A stretch of DNA of 64,000 nucleotides, taken from assembly GCA_963920575.1 (NCBI GenBank), contig OY986971.1:5433340-5497339 (forward strand), written 5' to 3'. Below the pieces are notes generated by a model. That model had not been told where the DNA came from and did not search any database. It saw only the letters and a program-made list of their open reading frames with translations. Positions 54,080 through 64,000 of the stretch are shown in pieces (position 1 is the stretch's first letter; each line of letters begins with the position of its first letter). The stretch is from Narthecium ossifragum. Lineage: Eukaryota > Streptophyta > Magnoliopsida > Dioscoreales > Nartheciaceae. The translations under genes and the position numbers were made by a program.

Positions 54080-54349
54080 TGCCACCGATGCGAGTATTTA
54101 TCTGTATATGATTTACTAGTGATCATTATTCATGGGATCGTTCTTTAGTTGATGCTGACGTATAGTTTTAGCAAATGACAATTTGATGGTTAATGCTTAG
54201 TCTGTGTTAGAAGTTTAAGATCAAAATTCTGTTCAATCGATGTGGTGCCTTCTTTCTAATTTCAATTTGCATGTACACACAATAGTTGACATGATCATCA
54301 TCAAACTTATGGTTAAACATATTGATAGTCCTAGCTATTTGCTAGCAAT
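54080..54349 (+). other. 3' flank of the host gene
   Basis: AT-rich, no clear polyadenylation signal and no ORF of note. It ends at the target site GCAAT (54345-54349) of the next LTR. Confidence 0.5.
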
Positions 54350-54499
54350 TGTGAGGTCTCGAGAATGCGGACTAGACCATGTGTCCCTAGCCTTCTTTCT
54401 AATCGAGAATGCTCCCTATGAAGGTGGTTTGATTCCGATGGGAGTATTTCGGTGAGAAATGACTAGAAAAATCCGTATTTTAGAGTGCCGGTGGCACGT

Positions 54500-55450
54500 A
54501 TGTAGAGCTTACAGCCTTCTTTTCCTCGCACGTGTATCTAGACAAGTTAAACTAGTGTGTGAAGTTTTATAATTTTTGAATGAAAATTCCGGATTTGGGC
54601 TGTTAGATTCCCGAAATTTCCCATTTTCAAGTTTTAGACGTTTTCGGCTTCCGTGGGTGTACCGATGGCTCTTTTCATGCATTTTCTTTTCTCGCACGTG
54701 TGTTTAGGTTACGGGATGCTATCCTTGAAGTTTCAGAATTTTTAGAATTGAAATGACCGAAATAACCCTTATGTAGTTTACTTTTGTTATGAATTTCTGA
54801 TTTTGAGAAATTAGCAGGCATGAAGGGCATTTTAGACATTTCAAATCTCGAAATCTTGGGCTGGTGTGACCAGGGAACGGGAGAATTCCTACTACCGTTG
54901 GCAGGGCAGCCACGACGTGAGCGCGGTGGGAACATGCTTCCCAAAAAGCCAACCCCGACCAGGGCCAGCATAGAATGTAGGGGAAGGCCCTAATGTTGTG
55001 TTGGCAAAGAAAGCGGGTTGCAAGCGGATAAAAACGGACATAGGGACTCGGGTTCTCGGCGCAGCATAACTAAGAGAGGGCGAGGCAAAATGGGCGAGCA
55101 TGAACGGTCTGGTGTCCGAGCCGATTGGCGTTTCGTAAACAAATCAGTGTCTTGTTTGAATCAAGAATAGCATTTTGATCCATTTCTGGAACCACAAATA
55201 TATACTTTGGAATGGTGAGCAGCTACCCGACGACCGAGATATGTGTTCGTACACAGTAATTTTGTACAAACTATAGAGTCGATTAAAGTTTTGTGTCTTG
55301 GAAAGAGCTTTCCAACGCATCTTGAATCATCTCAATCGGAGTTCGAAGGTGAGAGTAACAGCTGTTTTGGTTCTTAGCTATTTATAGGGCTTAGTAGACC
55401 CATTAACCCATTAATCCGGATACATTAGCCCACTAGCTGTTAGTTAAACA
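54500..55450 (+). other. U3-like part of the 54350 LTR
   Basis: Two copies of a phrase with a CACGTG core ('cttttcctcgcacgtgtatctag' near 54520 and 'ttttctcgcacgtgtgtttag' near 54686). Low-complexity text typical of plant LTRs follows ('gaccgaaataacccttatg', 'tatttatagggctta' near 55379). No gene. Confidence 0.55.
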
Positions 55451-55654
55451 TCCCTTAGCCTTCTTCTTCGTGACTTTTGGCTGTAGCTTGGAGGGGGAGT
55501 GTTTTTGGAGGTGTTTGGAGCCTAGGGAGAGCTCTTGGAACCCCTTGGAGGCGTGGAGCTTGGGAGGAGTTCTTCTTCCTCATTTCTTCTTCTCTTGAGG
55601 TAGGGAAACCCATCCTTCTCCCTTTTTTTTGAATTAATGATGGCTTGTAATACC

Positions 55655-55960
55655 CTAGGGTTTGAAGAAGCCCTAGGATGTTGTAGATGCATGTGCTAGG
55701 GCTTGGTGAAGCCGTAGGTTTACTTTCAAGCCTATGATTGTTTGTGAAACCCAATCCCTCTTCTTTAGGGTTTGGATTTGGGTTGAATGTGATATTTAGG
55801 GCTTAGAGAAGCCCTTGATCGATGTTTGTTGCATGCCCTAGGGTTTGATGAAGCCCTAAGATGGTAATTGAGGCCTTGAATGGCCTATGTTAACATTATG
55901 TGAAACCCTAGATTTTGTGGGTTTCACCTAATGTGTGTGTTAGGGTTTAGATAAATCCTA
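55655..55960 (+). repeat. Degenerate TAGGGTTTG...AAGCCCTA repeats (telo-box-like)
   Basis: Units such as CCCTAGGGTTTGAAGAAGCC and CCCTAGGGTTTGATGAAGCC recur at about 55660, 55696, 55798 and 55838, with related forms to 55960. AGGGTTT/AAACCCT matches the plant telo-box core. Confidence 0.65.
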
Positions 55961-55984
55961 ATTGAGGCTTAAGGTTTACAATAG

Positions 55985-56097
55985 GTGTTTGGTGGCACGG
56001 CGGCGTCTGACGGTGTTTGAGGAGTGGTGATACATGTGTTATGCTGAAAGATCACCACTCCTCAAACACCGTCAGACGTCGTCGTGCCACCAAACAC
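55985..56097. repeat. 47-bp inverted repeat with 19-nt loop
   Basis: Left arm 55985-56031, right arm 56051-56097, two mismatches (both C to T in the right arm, which remain G-U pairs in RNA). It is formed where the plus-strand LTR meets the truncated minus-strand LTR. Transcripts would fold into a long hairpin. Confidence 0.93.
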
Positions 56098-58051
56098 TTG
56101 TCCGATAGGGGCCACTGAAGAGGAGCTAACGCCTGCACTTGCAAAACACAACCCGGGTAGGAATGAGCAACTTAGCTCAGCAGGGAAACTACACTACGAC
56201 TCACAGATGGAAGAGGGAAACGCAACAATGTCGCCCTCTAGCAAGGTCTGGGTGTACACAAGGGTCCCATAACCCCACCACGTGTCCCTGAGGGGCCTCA
56301 ATCATGGTCTTCCAGTCGAGCTGGTCACATACTGGGTCACCCTCAGCGAGGCAGGAAACCAACACTGCAATCTCACAAGCAGGAAATCAGCACTGCTAGG
56401 AGAGATGATAACACCGTTGAATAGACACACCCTCTACTCAACAGATAAGAAAATCAGACACTGGATATACCTCAGAAGCCGGCTCGAGGTCGACACGACC
56501 TCTAAATCATCGATCAACTAGTGTTCAAGTCATCTAGGTCTATCATCAAATTCGACTGAACACAACCATTCAAACTTGGACCTAGCTACCCAGCCCTGGT
56601 CCTAAGGCTAAATCCTAGCGTCCAAGCCTCGGGACAGCAATATCGCAGATCGTCCACGTCCTAACCTTATGCAACTAATGCACAACCAGATGCATGCTAT
56701 GAACACACACAAGGGAACAGATAAGCATGCAACACATGTGACGATAATAAACATGGTCTGGGCTCGGCACCCTGCCGACCAGGGGTGATGAACATGTAAT
56801 ACAGGCCAAGGAACTGCTACAGTGGTAACCCCACCAACTGTAGCCAGTCCACAAAAGAATAGCATGTTACGGTAAGCAACCCTGGCAAACACCGCTAATA
56901 ATACAACATGCTATCTATACATCCCGGATGTCGTCACTCGCCCGGTTCACCACTACCCCTCATTATGGGGCTAACATACTCAAAGGTATGTACAAGTTAT
57001 AAAGCGGTAAAGAAAACCGGTACATGCGAAGCCCCGCGGGCAAGAGCCATTGAAAACACCTCTCTGTCACACAAAGGATCGATCATTTCCCTATCTTCCT
57101 AGTGATGGGAAGGTTCCGTCCCTGTCAAGCCCAAGATGATCGATCTTTCCTTCGATGAAGATCGATCATCCTCGCAACAGAGACCTCATCCATGCCAGTC
57201 AAGGGAAATGATCGATCCTCTCCACCAGATGATCGATCATGCTCGGACTAGGTATGACAAACCCAGAGTGATCGATCATTCCTCAAGAATGATCGATCCT
57301 AATGGGTTCTCTGGCGACCGGCCGGCGAGAAATACTGTCGAAAAACTCTACCAAACCCCACAAAACATTGAGATCTGGTAGTACGAAAGACCATGAGTTC
57401 AAAAATGATACTTGTACTAAAAACCAACGAGCATGCAAAGAGATCTACTCAAAACAATCAGAGTCGAGCTCAAAACTCACAAAAACAGGAAGACAAGTAG
57501 GTAGCATCCCTACCTATACAAAAGCATCTTCAATCCGCACTGCTGAGCCTAGGATTGTCCTCAATCTCTTCCAAAATCTTGCCATATCTAAGCTCAAGAA
57601 CGGTGGATTTCAAAAGGGGGAAAAAGAAAGGGGTTGCATCCGTTTTATAGACGGACGAACCGACCTATGAATGATCGATCTTTTCCTCAAGAAAAGATCG
57701 ATCCTTCATGATGAGGAACTTGACTTTCTGGCACCAAAGAATCGATCTTCTTAGCAAGAAAAGATCGATCATTTTGTGCAGAAAGCTAGATTTGGGCTAA
57801 AACGCAAGCCCAAGCCCGGATCTTTCGATCCCGGGTTCACGTAACCATTCTAAACAGTCATTATCACAAACACAGTCAGTGTGTGCACACGCGGGTGTGA
57901 AACAAACCGACAATACGCAATTTACCAAATTGCCCTTGCGGCCCAAGAAACAATACAATCCACCGGATCGCGCGCTCGACACAAAACAAGGAAATGAGCT
58001 ACGGGCTCGACCCAGACGGTCGACCCAGGAGTAGAGGGACATGTCCTCACA
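56051..58051 (-). mobile_element. Tekay-like LTR, minus orientation, left end truncated
   Basis: Right end ...GGGACATGTCCTCACA at 58051. The body matches the 37303-39585 LTR in the same orientation ('cctgcacttgcaaaacacaacccgggtagg', 'catgcgaagccccgcgggcaag', 'gggtgtgaaacaaaccgac'). The expected TGTNRCNCC left terminus is missing; the homology stops inside the inverted repeat. Possible TATGC/TATGG target copies (56040-56044 and 58052-58056) are imperfect. Confidence 0.75.
57075..57310. repeat. GATGATCGATCATC hairpin modules
   Basis: Pairs near 57139/57161 (22 bp), 57212/57233 (21 bp) and 57271/57292 (21 bp). In the last, GATCGATCATTC faces GAATGATCGATC across a 5-nt loop. A further perfect module is at 57672/57695 (GATCGATCTTTTC..GAAAAGATCGATC, 23 bp), with a variant near 57741/57765. 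Confidence 0.9.
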
Positions 58052-58348
58052 TATGGACTTATGGTATATGATGATGTACATGTTGGGTGTGTGGTCCTTT
58101 ATGTTAGATGTTAGTAATTGAATCTGATCGGGGTGAAGGTGTCCCCTTGTGATATCATGTTAATTCTTCCCTATTTTTAGTAAATGTCTTCACATGTTGT
58201 TAATGAATGATCATGAGGAATGTATTTCATGTATTGAATGCTTGTACATTTTCATTCATGTGCCCGTGCCTAGAGGCAATATCGAAAATTTTAAAAACAT
58301 TTGAGGTATTTTTGGATGTTATTTTGGGACGAGACGTGACAACAATGA

Positions 58349-58640
58349 TATGAGCGCTACTGGAGTTTGACATCTCTTTTTATGCGTAGATACATCACGT
58401 CTAATGATGCTAATACACGAAGCTCCTATTTTTTCGCCTATGAGACTTGGCCAACTAATTTCTTTTGGCAATAGTACACAGCAACAATGGCAATCACACG
58501 CACAAGCACACACAAGAACATAGAGATTTACATGGTTCGGCAATTGCCTACATCCATGATAGAGAGGGGCGGATTTCACTATTAGGTCAAAAGTACATAT
58601 AAGGGTTTTAAGGTGTATTTATACTAATCCTAACTGTCGG
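58349..58640 (-). mobile_element. Copia LTR remnant
   Basis: The minus strand gives GTTAGGATTAGTATAAATA (TATA-like) and, further in, the 'gagatttacatggttcggca' type phrase (seen on the plus strand near 58524) common in plant copia LTRs. It lies immediately downstream of the RNase H fragment. Boundaries uncertain. Confidence 0.6.
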
Positions 58641-58648
58641 ATATAAAA

Positions 58649-59027
58649 CTACTTAAGTGCCCCTAGATTGTACCATAGTGTCTCCTCTCTATTAGTTGGT
58701 AACATGCAACAAGTCCAAGCAATGCTTGACTTGTCTGCTGTAATAGGCTTCGTCAACATATCTGCTGCATTTTCTGATGTATGCACCTTCTCAAGAAAGA
58801 TCTCACCTATGGACACCAGCTCTCTGATTTTATGAAACCTCACATCAATGTGCTTTGTCCTCTTATGATAAACCTGGTGCTTTGCCAAATGATATAGCAC
58901 TCTCACTATCACAATACAGCTTCACTCCACCTTCTTTGATTCCAAGCTCCTTGATTAGCCCCTTTAGCCATATTGCTTCTTTCACAGCCTCTGTCACCGC
59001 CATGTACTCCGCTTTAGTCGTAGATAT
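58649..59027 (-). pseudogene. Copia RNase H fragment, cut by the SIRE-like LTR
   Basis: The minus strand reads STTKAEYMAVTEAVKEAIWL and LYCDSESAISFGK (catalytic region of copia RNase H). After a frame break near 58870 it reads HKRTKHIDVRFHKIRELVS and VHTSENAADMLTKPI, the conserved C-terminus. The gene is severed at 59027 by the LTR that starts at 59028; its upstream part should lie beyond the right edge of the window. Confidence 0.9.
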
Positions 59028-60196
59028 TGTTGATCCTAACCTTGTTTTGATGATGCCAATATACATTAAATGATAAAATATATGTTTAATATTTATTACC
59101 CCTTTAATTGGAGATATTAAATTCAATATTCAAGCTAATTTGTACTCACGGTCGATGCAAGGATCGACCGTGGGAATGCGACGGTCGATCCATGGATCGA
59201 CCGTGATGAATGTTTCATACATGGCTATATGCGTATTGACGCGACGGTCGATCGGTGCATCGACCGTCGGAAGCGTCTTTCTTGACAGAGGCTCACGGAC
59301 GATGCGACGGTCGATGTGGCGGTCGACCGTGTCGCATCAATGAAGAATGTGAAGAAGCGACGGTCGATCGGTGCATCGACCCTGAGAAGCATTTTTCTTC
59401 ACAGAGACGGACGGTCGATGCGACGGTCGATGCGGCGGTCGACCGTGGCGCAGATATGAAGAAAAGTCAAGGAGCGACGGTCGATCGGAGCATCGACCCT
59501 GGGAAGCGACTTTCTCAACAGAGGCTCACGGACGATGTGACGGTCGATGTCACGGTCGACCGTGAGAGCGACGGACGATGCGTGGATCGACGGTCGACCA
59601 AAGAGGCTGAGTTTTTTATACGTGACGGACGATGGACGGATCGACCGCCAGGAGCGTGCAGAGTAAAAAACTAGCCGTTGGAGAGTTGGAGAGAGCCGTT
59701 GGGGCTTCTTGTTGAGCTGGTTGAAGCCCATCTATAAGTAGTCTCTTCATGTAAACTTGCCACAACTTTAATCACTATTATTGAGATCATTTGAGCAAGT
59801 TCTAGGAAAGATTTCTACTTATTCTCCTTGAGCTAAAACCTTTGTAAACCTTCTTCAAGTGTGAAGAAGTAACTTGAGAGTTGTTCAACAGCAGTTGGCT
59901 GTGATTGTAAGGTCACCAAGCACCAGGAAGCTTGGGGAAAAGCTTGTAAGGAAGTTGCAAGTAGTGGAACCTCAAGGAGAGCCTTGAGAGAAGTGGACGT
60001 AGACCAAGAGTTGGGTCGAACCACTATAAATTGGTGTCATCTCTCTCTCCCTTCTTTCAGTTAATGCTTGCATGCTATTGTAGTTAAGTTTCATTGTGTT
60101 TACAAGCATTCTAGCTGTTAGATTCTTTTCTATCTGAATTTTCCATCAATCTAGTTTTTCGAAAAGAGTTCAATTCACCCCCCTCTTGGACCTTCA
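59028..60196 (+). mobile_element. 5' LTR of a SIRE-like copia element
   Basis: TGTTGATCCTAACC... to ...CTTGGACCTTCA, 1169 bp, followed by a primer-binding site. The left target copy would be GATAT (59023-59027). It contains a palindrome cluster (59140-59645) and leader-like text. Confidence 0.88.
59140..59645. repeat. GGTCGATC/GATCGACC palindrome cluster in a copia LTR
   Basis: About ten modules: CACGGTCGAT(GCAAGG)ATCGACCGTG at about 59149, the full palindrome ACGGTCGATCCATGGATCGACCGT at about 59180, GACGGTCGAT(CGGTGC)ATCGACCGTC at about 59243, and more with partial arms. The arm type is the same as in the Ty3 LTRs at 26000 and 33305, although this is a copia element. Confidence 0.92.
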
Positions 60197-60197
60197 A

Positions 60198-60210
60198 TTG
60201 GTATCAGAGC
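60198..60210 (+). other. Primer-binding site of the SIRE-like element
   Basis: TTGGTATCAGAGC, complementary to the 3' end of initiator-Met tRNA, one base after the LTR end. Confidence 0.93.
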
Positions 60211-60260
60211 TAGGTCTCTAATTTAGTGGTGTAACAACCCTTAGAGGATCCTATCTAGAC

Positions 60261-61990
60261 ATGGAAAACATAGAGGGACAAGCTACCAATAGGCCACCCT
60301 ACTTCAATGGTTCAAACTACAACTGTTGGAAAACAAAGATGGAAATCTTTGTTCAATCCATGGACTATGAGGCATGGTTAGTTATAGAGGATGGACCTTA
60401 TGTCCCTACCAAAATTGTTGATGGGAAAGATGTCCCAAAGACAAAGAGTGACTACACCCCAATTGACCTTAAAAACCTTCAAACTAATGCCAATGCCAAA
60501 AGCTTTCTATTTTGTGCCCTTAGCCCTAGTGAATTTAATAGGGTCTCTACATGCAAATCAGCAAAGGAGATATGGGATAAGCTTGAGGTTACATATGAAG
60601 GAACTAGCCGGGTTAAAGAGTCAAAGATAAGTATGCTAGTACATGAGTATGAATTATTTTGCATGAAGAATGATGAGACTATTAGTGAGATGTTTACACG
60701 CTTTAATAACATATTAAATATGCTTGAATCTCTTGGAAGAACTTATGCTAATGATGAGATTGTGAGAAAGATCCTTAGGTGTCTACCTGAGTCGTGGGAT
60801 CCCAAAGTGACAGCGATAGAAGAAGCCAAGGATCTATCCAAATTGTCACTAGATGAGCTCATGGGTTCCCTCATGACCTATGAGATGAACTTGAAGAGGA
60901 GCAACGAAGAGGGAGACAAAAAGAAGAAAATGGTTGCCTTCAAATCATCTAGCAAAGACTCATCCGATTCAAGCGATGGAGATGACGATGAGGAGTTGGC
61001 GATGATATCAAGAAGAATACAAAAGATCTTCAAACGCCAAGGAGGAAAGAAATTCTTCAAGAAGAAAGGCATAATCCTACTTCTTCTAACTCAAATAAAA
61101 TCATATGTTATGAGTGTAGGAAGCCCGGACACATCAAGCTTGAATGTCCTCAACTCAAGAAGCCTTCAAGGAAGGAGTTCAATAGTAGGAAGGCAATGGT
61201 GGTTACTTGGGGAGAAAGCGATGTGGAGACTTCATCCGATGAAGAAGAACAAGAGGTAGCCAACATATGCTTAATGGCACATGGAGATGAGGAAGAAGAA
61301 CAAAATGAGGTAGAGGATGAGCTTGTATTTGAAGAACTCTTTGATGCTTATCATGCTTTAGCAAATGATTTCAAATTCCTGAAAAAGAAATACTATGCTA
61401 ATTGTAAGGACTTGAAGAAAGTAGAAGAAGAAAAAGTAGATGCCATGCATAGGATTGAAACTTTAGAAAAAGAAAACAAATGCATGCTAGAGAACAAGTC
61501 TTGTGACACAAATGACACACTTGAGGATGAACTCAAGGACACTCAATATGAGCTCACCATATTGAAGAATACAAATTATGATATGCAAAGAGAACTTATC
61601 TTCTTGAGGAAATCCAAGAGAGATCTCACTCTAGAAGTTAATGACCTAAAAATCACTATAGCCAAATTTGTGAAGAGTAGAGATAAATTAGATGAGATCC
61701 TTGATAGCCAAAGGAACTCCTTGAACAAGGAAGGAATTGGCTACAACCCTAGGAAGGTGAACATCCAAAAGAAGACTAACTTTGTTAAAGCTTCTTCTCA
61801 TCCTCCTAAGGTAACACAAGGACCTACATGTCATTATTGTTGCAAAGTAGGTCACATTGCACCTAGTTGCTATCTCATGAAGAATGCTAATGCTAAGAAA
61901 ATCTGGTCACCTAGATATTCTTCTTCTCTTATGCATAGTACTAATGCAAATGGACCCAAAAAGATTTGGGTACCAAAAATCAAGGTTTGA
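60261..61990 (+). pseudogene. SIRE-like copia gag (one frameshift)
   Basis: ATG at 60261. The gag body includes RPPYFNGSNYNCWKTKMEIF, KEIWDKLEVTYEGTSRVKES and LRCLPESWDPKVTAIEEAKD, a copia-type gag polyprotein (UBN2-like) that forms the particle. The frame breaks at about 61060-61072. The second frame carries CYECRKPGHIKLEC (CCHC zinc knuckle, 61106-61147), a long acidic coiled-coil-like region (about 61230-61720), a second knuckle CHYCCKVGHIAPSC (about 61828-61869) and the end PKKIWVPKIKV, then TGA 61988-61990. A long gag with two knuckles is what I associate with SIRE/Maximus elements. Confidence 0.9.
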
Positions 61991-62010
61991 TCTCCTATTT
62001 GTAGGATTGC

Positions 62011-64000
62011 ATGAGATCCAAGATCAAGACCAACTCAAAGGCTAAAAGATGGTACCTTGATAGTGGATGCTCAAGACATATGACGGGTGAAAGGAGCATG
62101 TTCTCAACCCTTCAACCTAAAGATGGAGGAATGGTGACTTTTGGGGATAATGGAAAAGGAAAAATCATTGGCATTGGCAATATTGGTAAAACCTCTTCCA
62201 TTATTATTGAAAATGTTCTCTTAGTTGAAGTTTTGAAACATAACTTACTTAGCATTAGTCAACTATGTGATAGAGGTAACAAAGTTATTTTTGAAGATTC
62301 AAAATGCTATGTTAAGAATGCTCTTAGTGATAAAATCTTGCTAGTAGGACATCGTGATGGTAATGTATACACATTTTATCTTAATGATCTTGTTTGCCAT
62401 GATGATCTATGTCTAAGTGCTTTAAATGAAAATTCTTGGTTATGGCATAGAAGGCTTGGGCATGCTTACATGGATTTAATATCCAAACTTTCTCGAAAAG
62501 ACCTTATTCTTGGACTTCCAAGATCAAATTTGAGAAAGACAAGATTTGTGATGCATGTCAAAGAGGAAAACAAGTAAAATCCTCTTTCAAGTCTAAAGAT
62601 GTAGTTTCTACCACAAGAGCACTAGAACTCATTCATATGGACCTTTTTGGCCCTACTAAACCAACTAGCTTAGGTGGTAGCTCATATGGATTTGTCTTAG
62701 TAGATGACTACACTAGATTCACATGGGTGATTTTCCTTGCACACAAAGATGAAGTCTTTGAGGAATTCACCAACTTTTGTAGAAGAGTCTAAAATGAGAA
62801 AGGTATTCTCATTACATGCATTAGAAGTGATAATGGAGGAGAATTCAAGAACTCCCTTCTAGAAAAGTTTTGTAATGACAACGGAATTTCCCATAACTTC
62901 TCTTCACCTAGAACCCCTCAACAAAATAGTGTTGTTGAAAGGAAAAATAGAACCTTACAAGACATGGCTAGAACTTTATTATGTGAAAATAATCTTCCTA
63001 AGTATTTTTGGGCCGAAGCAATCAATACTTCTTGCCATGTGATAAATAGGGTAACCTTGAGACCCATTTTGAAGAAAACCCCTTATGAGCTTTGGAAAGG
63101 AAGAATTCCAAATATTGGGTACTTTAGAACTTTTGGTTGCAAATGTTTTATCTTGAACAATGGCAAGGATACTCTTGGAAAATTTGATGCTAGATCCGAT
63201 GAAGGAGTCTTTCTTGGATATTCGGGAAGAAGTAAAAGCTATAGAGTCTTCAATAAAAGGACTTTGGTGGTTGAAGAATCAATGCATGTGACATTTGATG
63301 AAATGATTTTAATTCCTAGTAGAATTGATAATGGTATTGATGAGGAAAACCAAAATGAAAAATCAAAAAACTTATTGGATGAAACCCAAAATGATGTTGG
63401 AGAATTGAATGTTAGATTTGAGGAATCCCTTGAGATTATACCTAGTGATCAACATCATGAATTGCCAAAGGATTGGAAGTATGCATCTTCGCACCCAAAG
63501 GAATTAATAATTGGTGAACCATCAAGAGGAATCCAAACTAGATCTTCATTAAATACTTGTGCTAATCTAGCCTTCCTATCTTAAATTGAGCCTAAAACGA
63601 TAGAGGAAGCACTAGAGGATGATCATTGGATCCTAGCAATGCAAGAAGAGTTGAATCAATTTGAAAGAAATGAAGTTTGGAATTTGGTACCTAGACCTCA
63701 TGATCATCCCGTTATAGGTACTAAATGGGTGTTTAGAAACAAGATGGATGAATCGGGAACAATTACAAGGAATAAAGCTAGACTAGTTGCAAAAGGTTTC
63801 AATCGACAAGAAGGAATTGATTTTGATGAGACTTTTGCACCGGTAGCTAGACTTGAGGCAATAAGACTACTTCTAGCTTTTGCATCTTACAAAGATTTCA
63901 AATTATATCAAATGGATGTTAAGAGTGCCTTCTTGAATGGTTTACTAAAAGAAGAAGTCTATGTTGAGCAACCCCCCGGTTTTGAAGACTATAAATTGAG
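62011..64000 (+). pseudogene. SIRE-like copia pol: protease, integrase, start of reverse transcriptase
   Basis: 62011-62577 holds the protease start (WYLDSGCSRHMTG, active DSG), LLSISQLCDRGNKVIF and the pre-integrase zinc region WLWHRRLGHAYMDLISKLSR. A frameshift near 62535 moves the reading to another frame with the integrase core: LELIHMDLFGPT, LVDDYTRFTWVIF, an in-frame TAA at 62790-62792, IRSDNGGEFKN, SPRTPQQNSVVERKNRTLQD. A TAA at 63582-63584 precedes the reverse transcriptase start ([49 protein letters not shown]). The window ends inside it. At least three lesions make this copy defective. Confidence 0.93.

Larger units (their letters stand above)
54350..58341 (+). mobile_element. LTR-type unit (solo LTR) containing a truncated inverted LTR
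   Basis: Begins TGTGAGGTCTCGAG and ends GACGAGACGTGACA. Flanks GCAAT (54345-54349) and ACAAT (58342-58346) agree at four of five positions. Native parts are 54350-56046 and about 58052-58341. No internal coding domain. Confidence 0.7.

Noticed and set aside
1..64000. CRISPR array interpretation of the regularly spaced palindromes
   Set aside because: The DNA is plant nuclear. The units are short octamer pairs with variable distance between pairs, there are no 25-37-bp direct repeats with unique spacers and no cas genes.

Overview
This window is almost pure transposable-element DNA from a large, repeat-rich flowering-plant genome. The signs are Ty3 elements of the Athila/Tat and Del/Tekay types, a SIRE-like copia element, a Cassandra-type TRIM carrying a 5S rRNA domain, plant hAT transposons and an endogenous plant pararetrovirus. 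I cannot name the species. Only one stretch looks like an ordinary host gene, a 173-codon ORF at 53558-54079.

Layout. 1-11983 is the 3' half of an Athila/Tat element: integrase end, two accessory ORFs (one broken by a Cassandra solo LTR), a long 3' UTR and a 3' LTR that itself holds a 2.95-kb insertion. 11989-36396 is the remainder of an older Tekay-type LTR. It contains a solo LTR (12116-35083), which in turn holds another solo LTR (12992-17114, itself hit by an Athila-family solo LTR at 13257-15046) and a complete but dead minus-strand Tekay chromovirus (18693-34471). The 3' LTR of that chromovirus grew to 8.5 kb through a solo-LTR insertion, a hAT-like insertion and fourfold amplification of an 808-bp unit. 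Removing these additions leaves about 2425 bp, against 2417 bp for its sister LTR. 36397-41740 is a decayed endogenous caulimovirid on the minus strand, split by a solo LTR (37303-39585). 41740-45492 is an internally deleted Athila derivative. 45493-49004 is a 5' LTR, primer site and gag-like ORF of another Athila-type element. 49728-53116 is a nearly intact 3.4-kb hAT transposon. 53558-54079 is the putative host gene. 54350-58341 is a Tekay-like solo LTR holding a truncated inverted LTR. 58349-59027 is a copia remnant. 59028-64000 is the 5' part of a SIRE-like copia element that runs off the window.

The nesting order is read from target-site duplications (TSDs) I could match by eye: GTGGC, CCCCA, GACCG/GATCG, TTACT, CGGGG, GAGAT, TTCAC, CTATT and others. 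Most LTRs of the Tekay-like family are solo LTRs; only one element keeps both.

The most striking unexplained signal is a recurrent two-part palindrome module. It consists of two copies of GATCGATC (or a variant such as GGTCGATC/GATCGACC) spaced 21-23 bp start to start, often with complementary arms that would fold into a 25-31-nt hairpin. Clusters of it occur in LTRs or UTRs of Athila, Tekay-like and copia elements. The arm sequence is specific to each element, but the spacing is kept: every regular pair I counted in one Athila LTR is exactly 23 bp apart, and those in one Tekay-like LTR are 21 bp apart.
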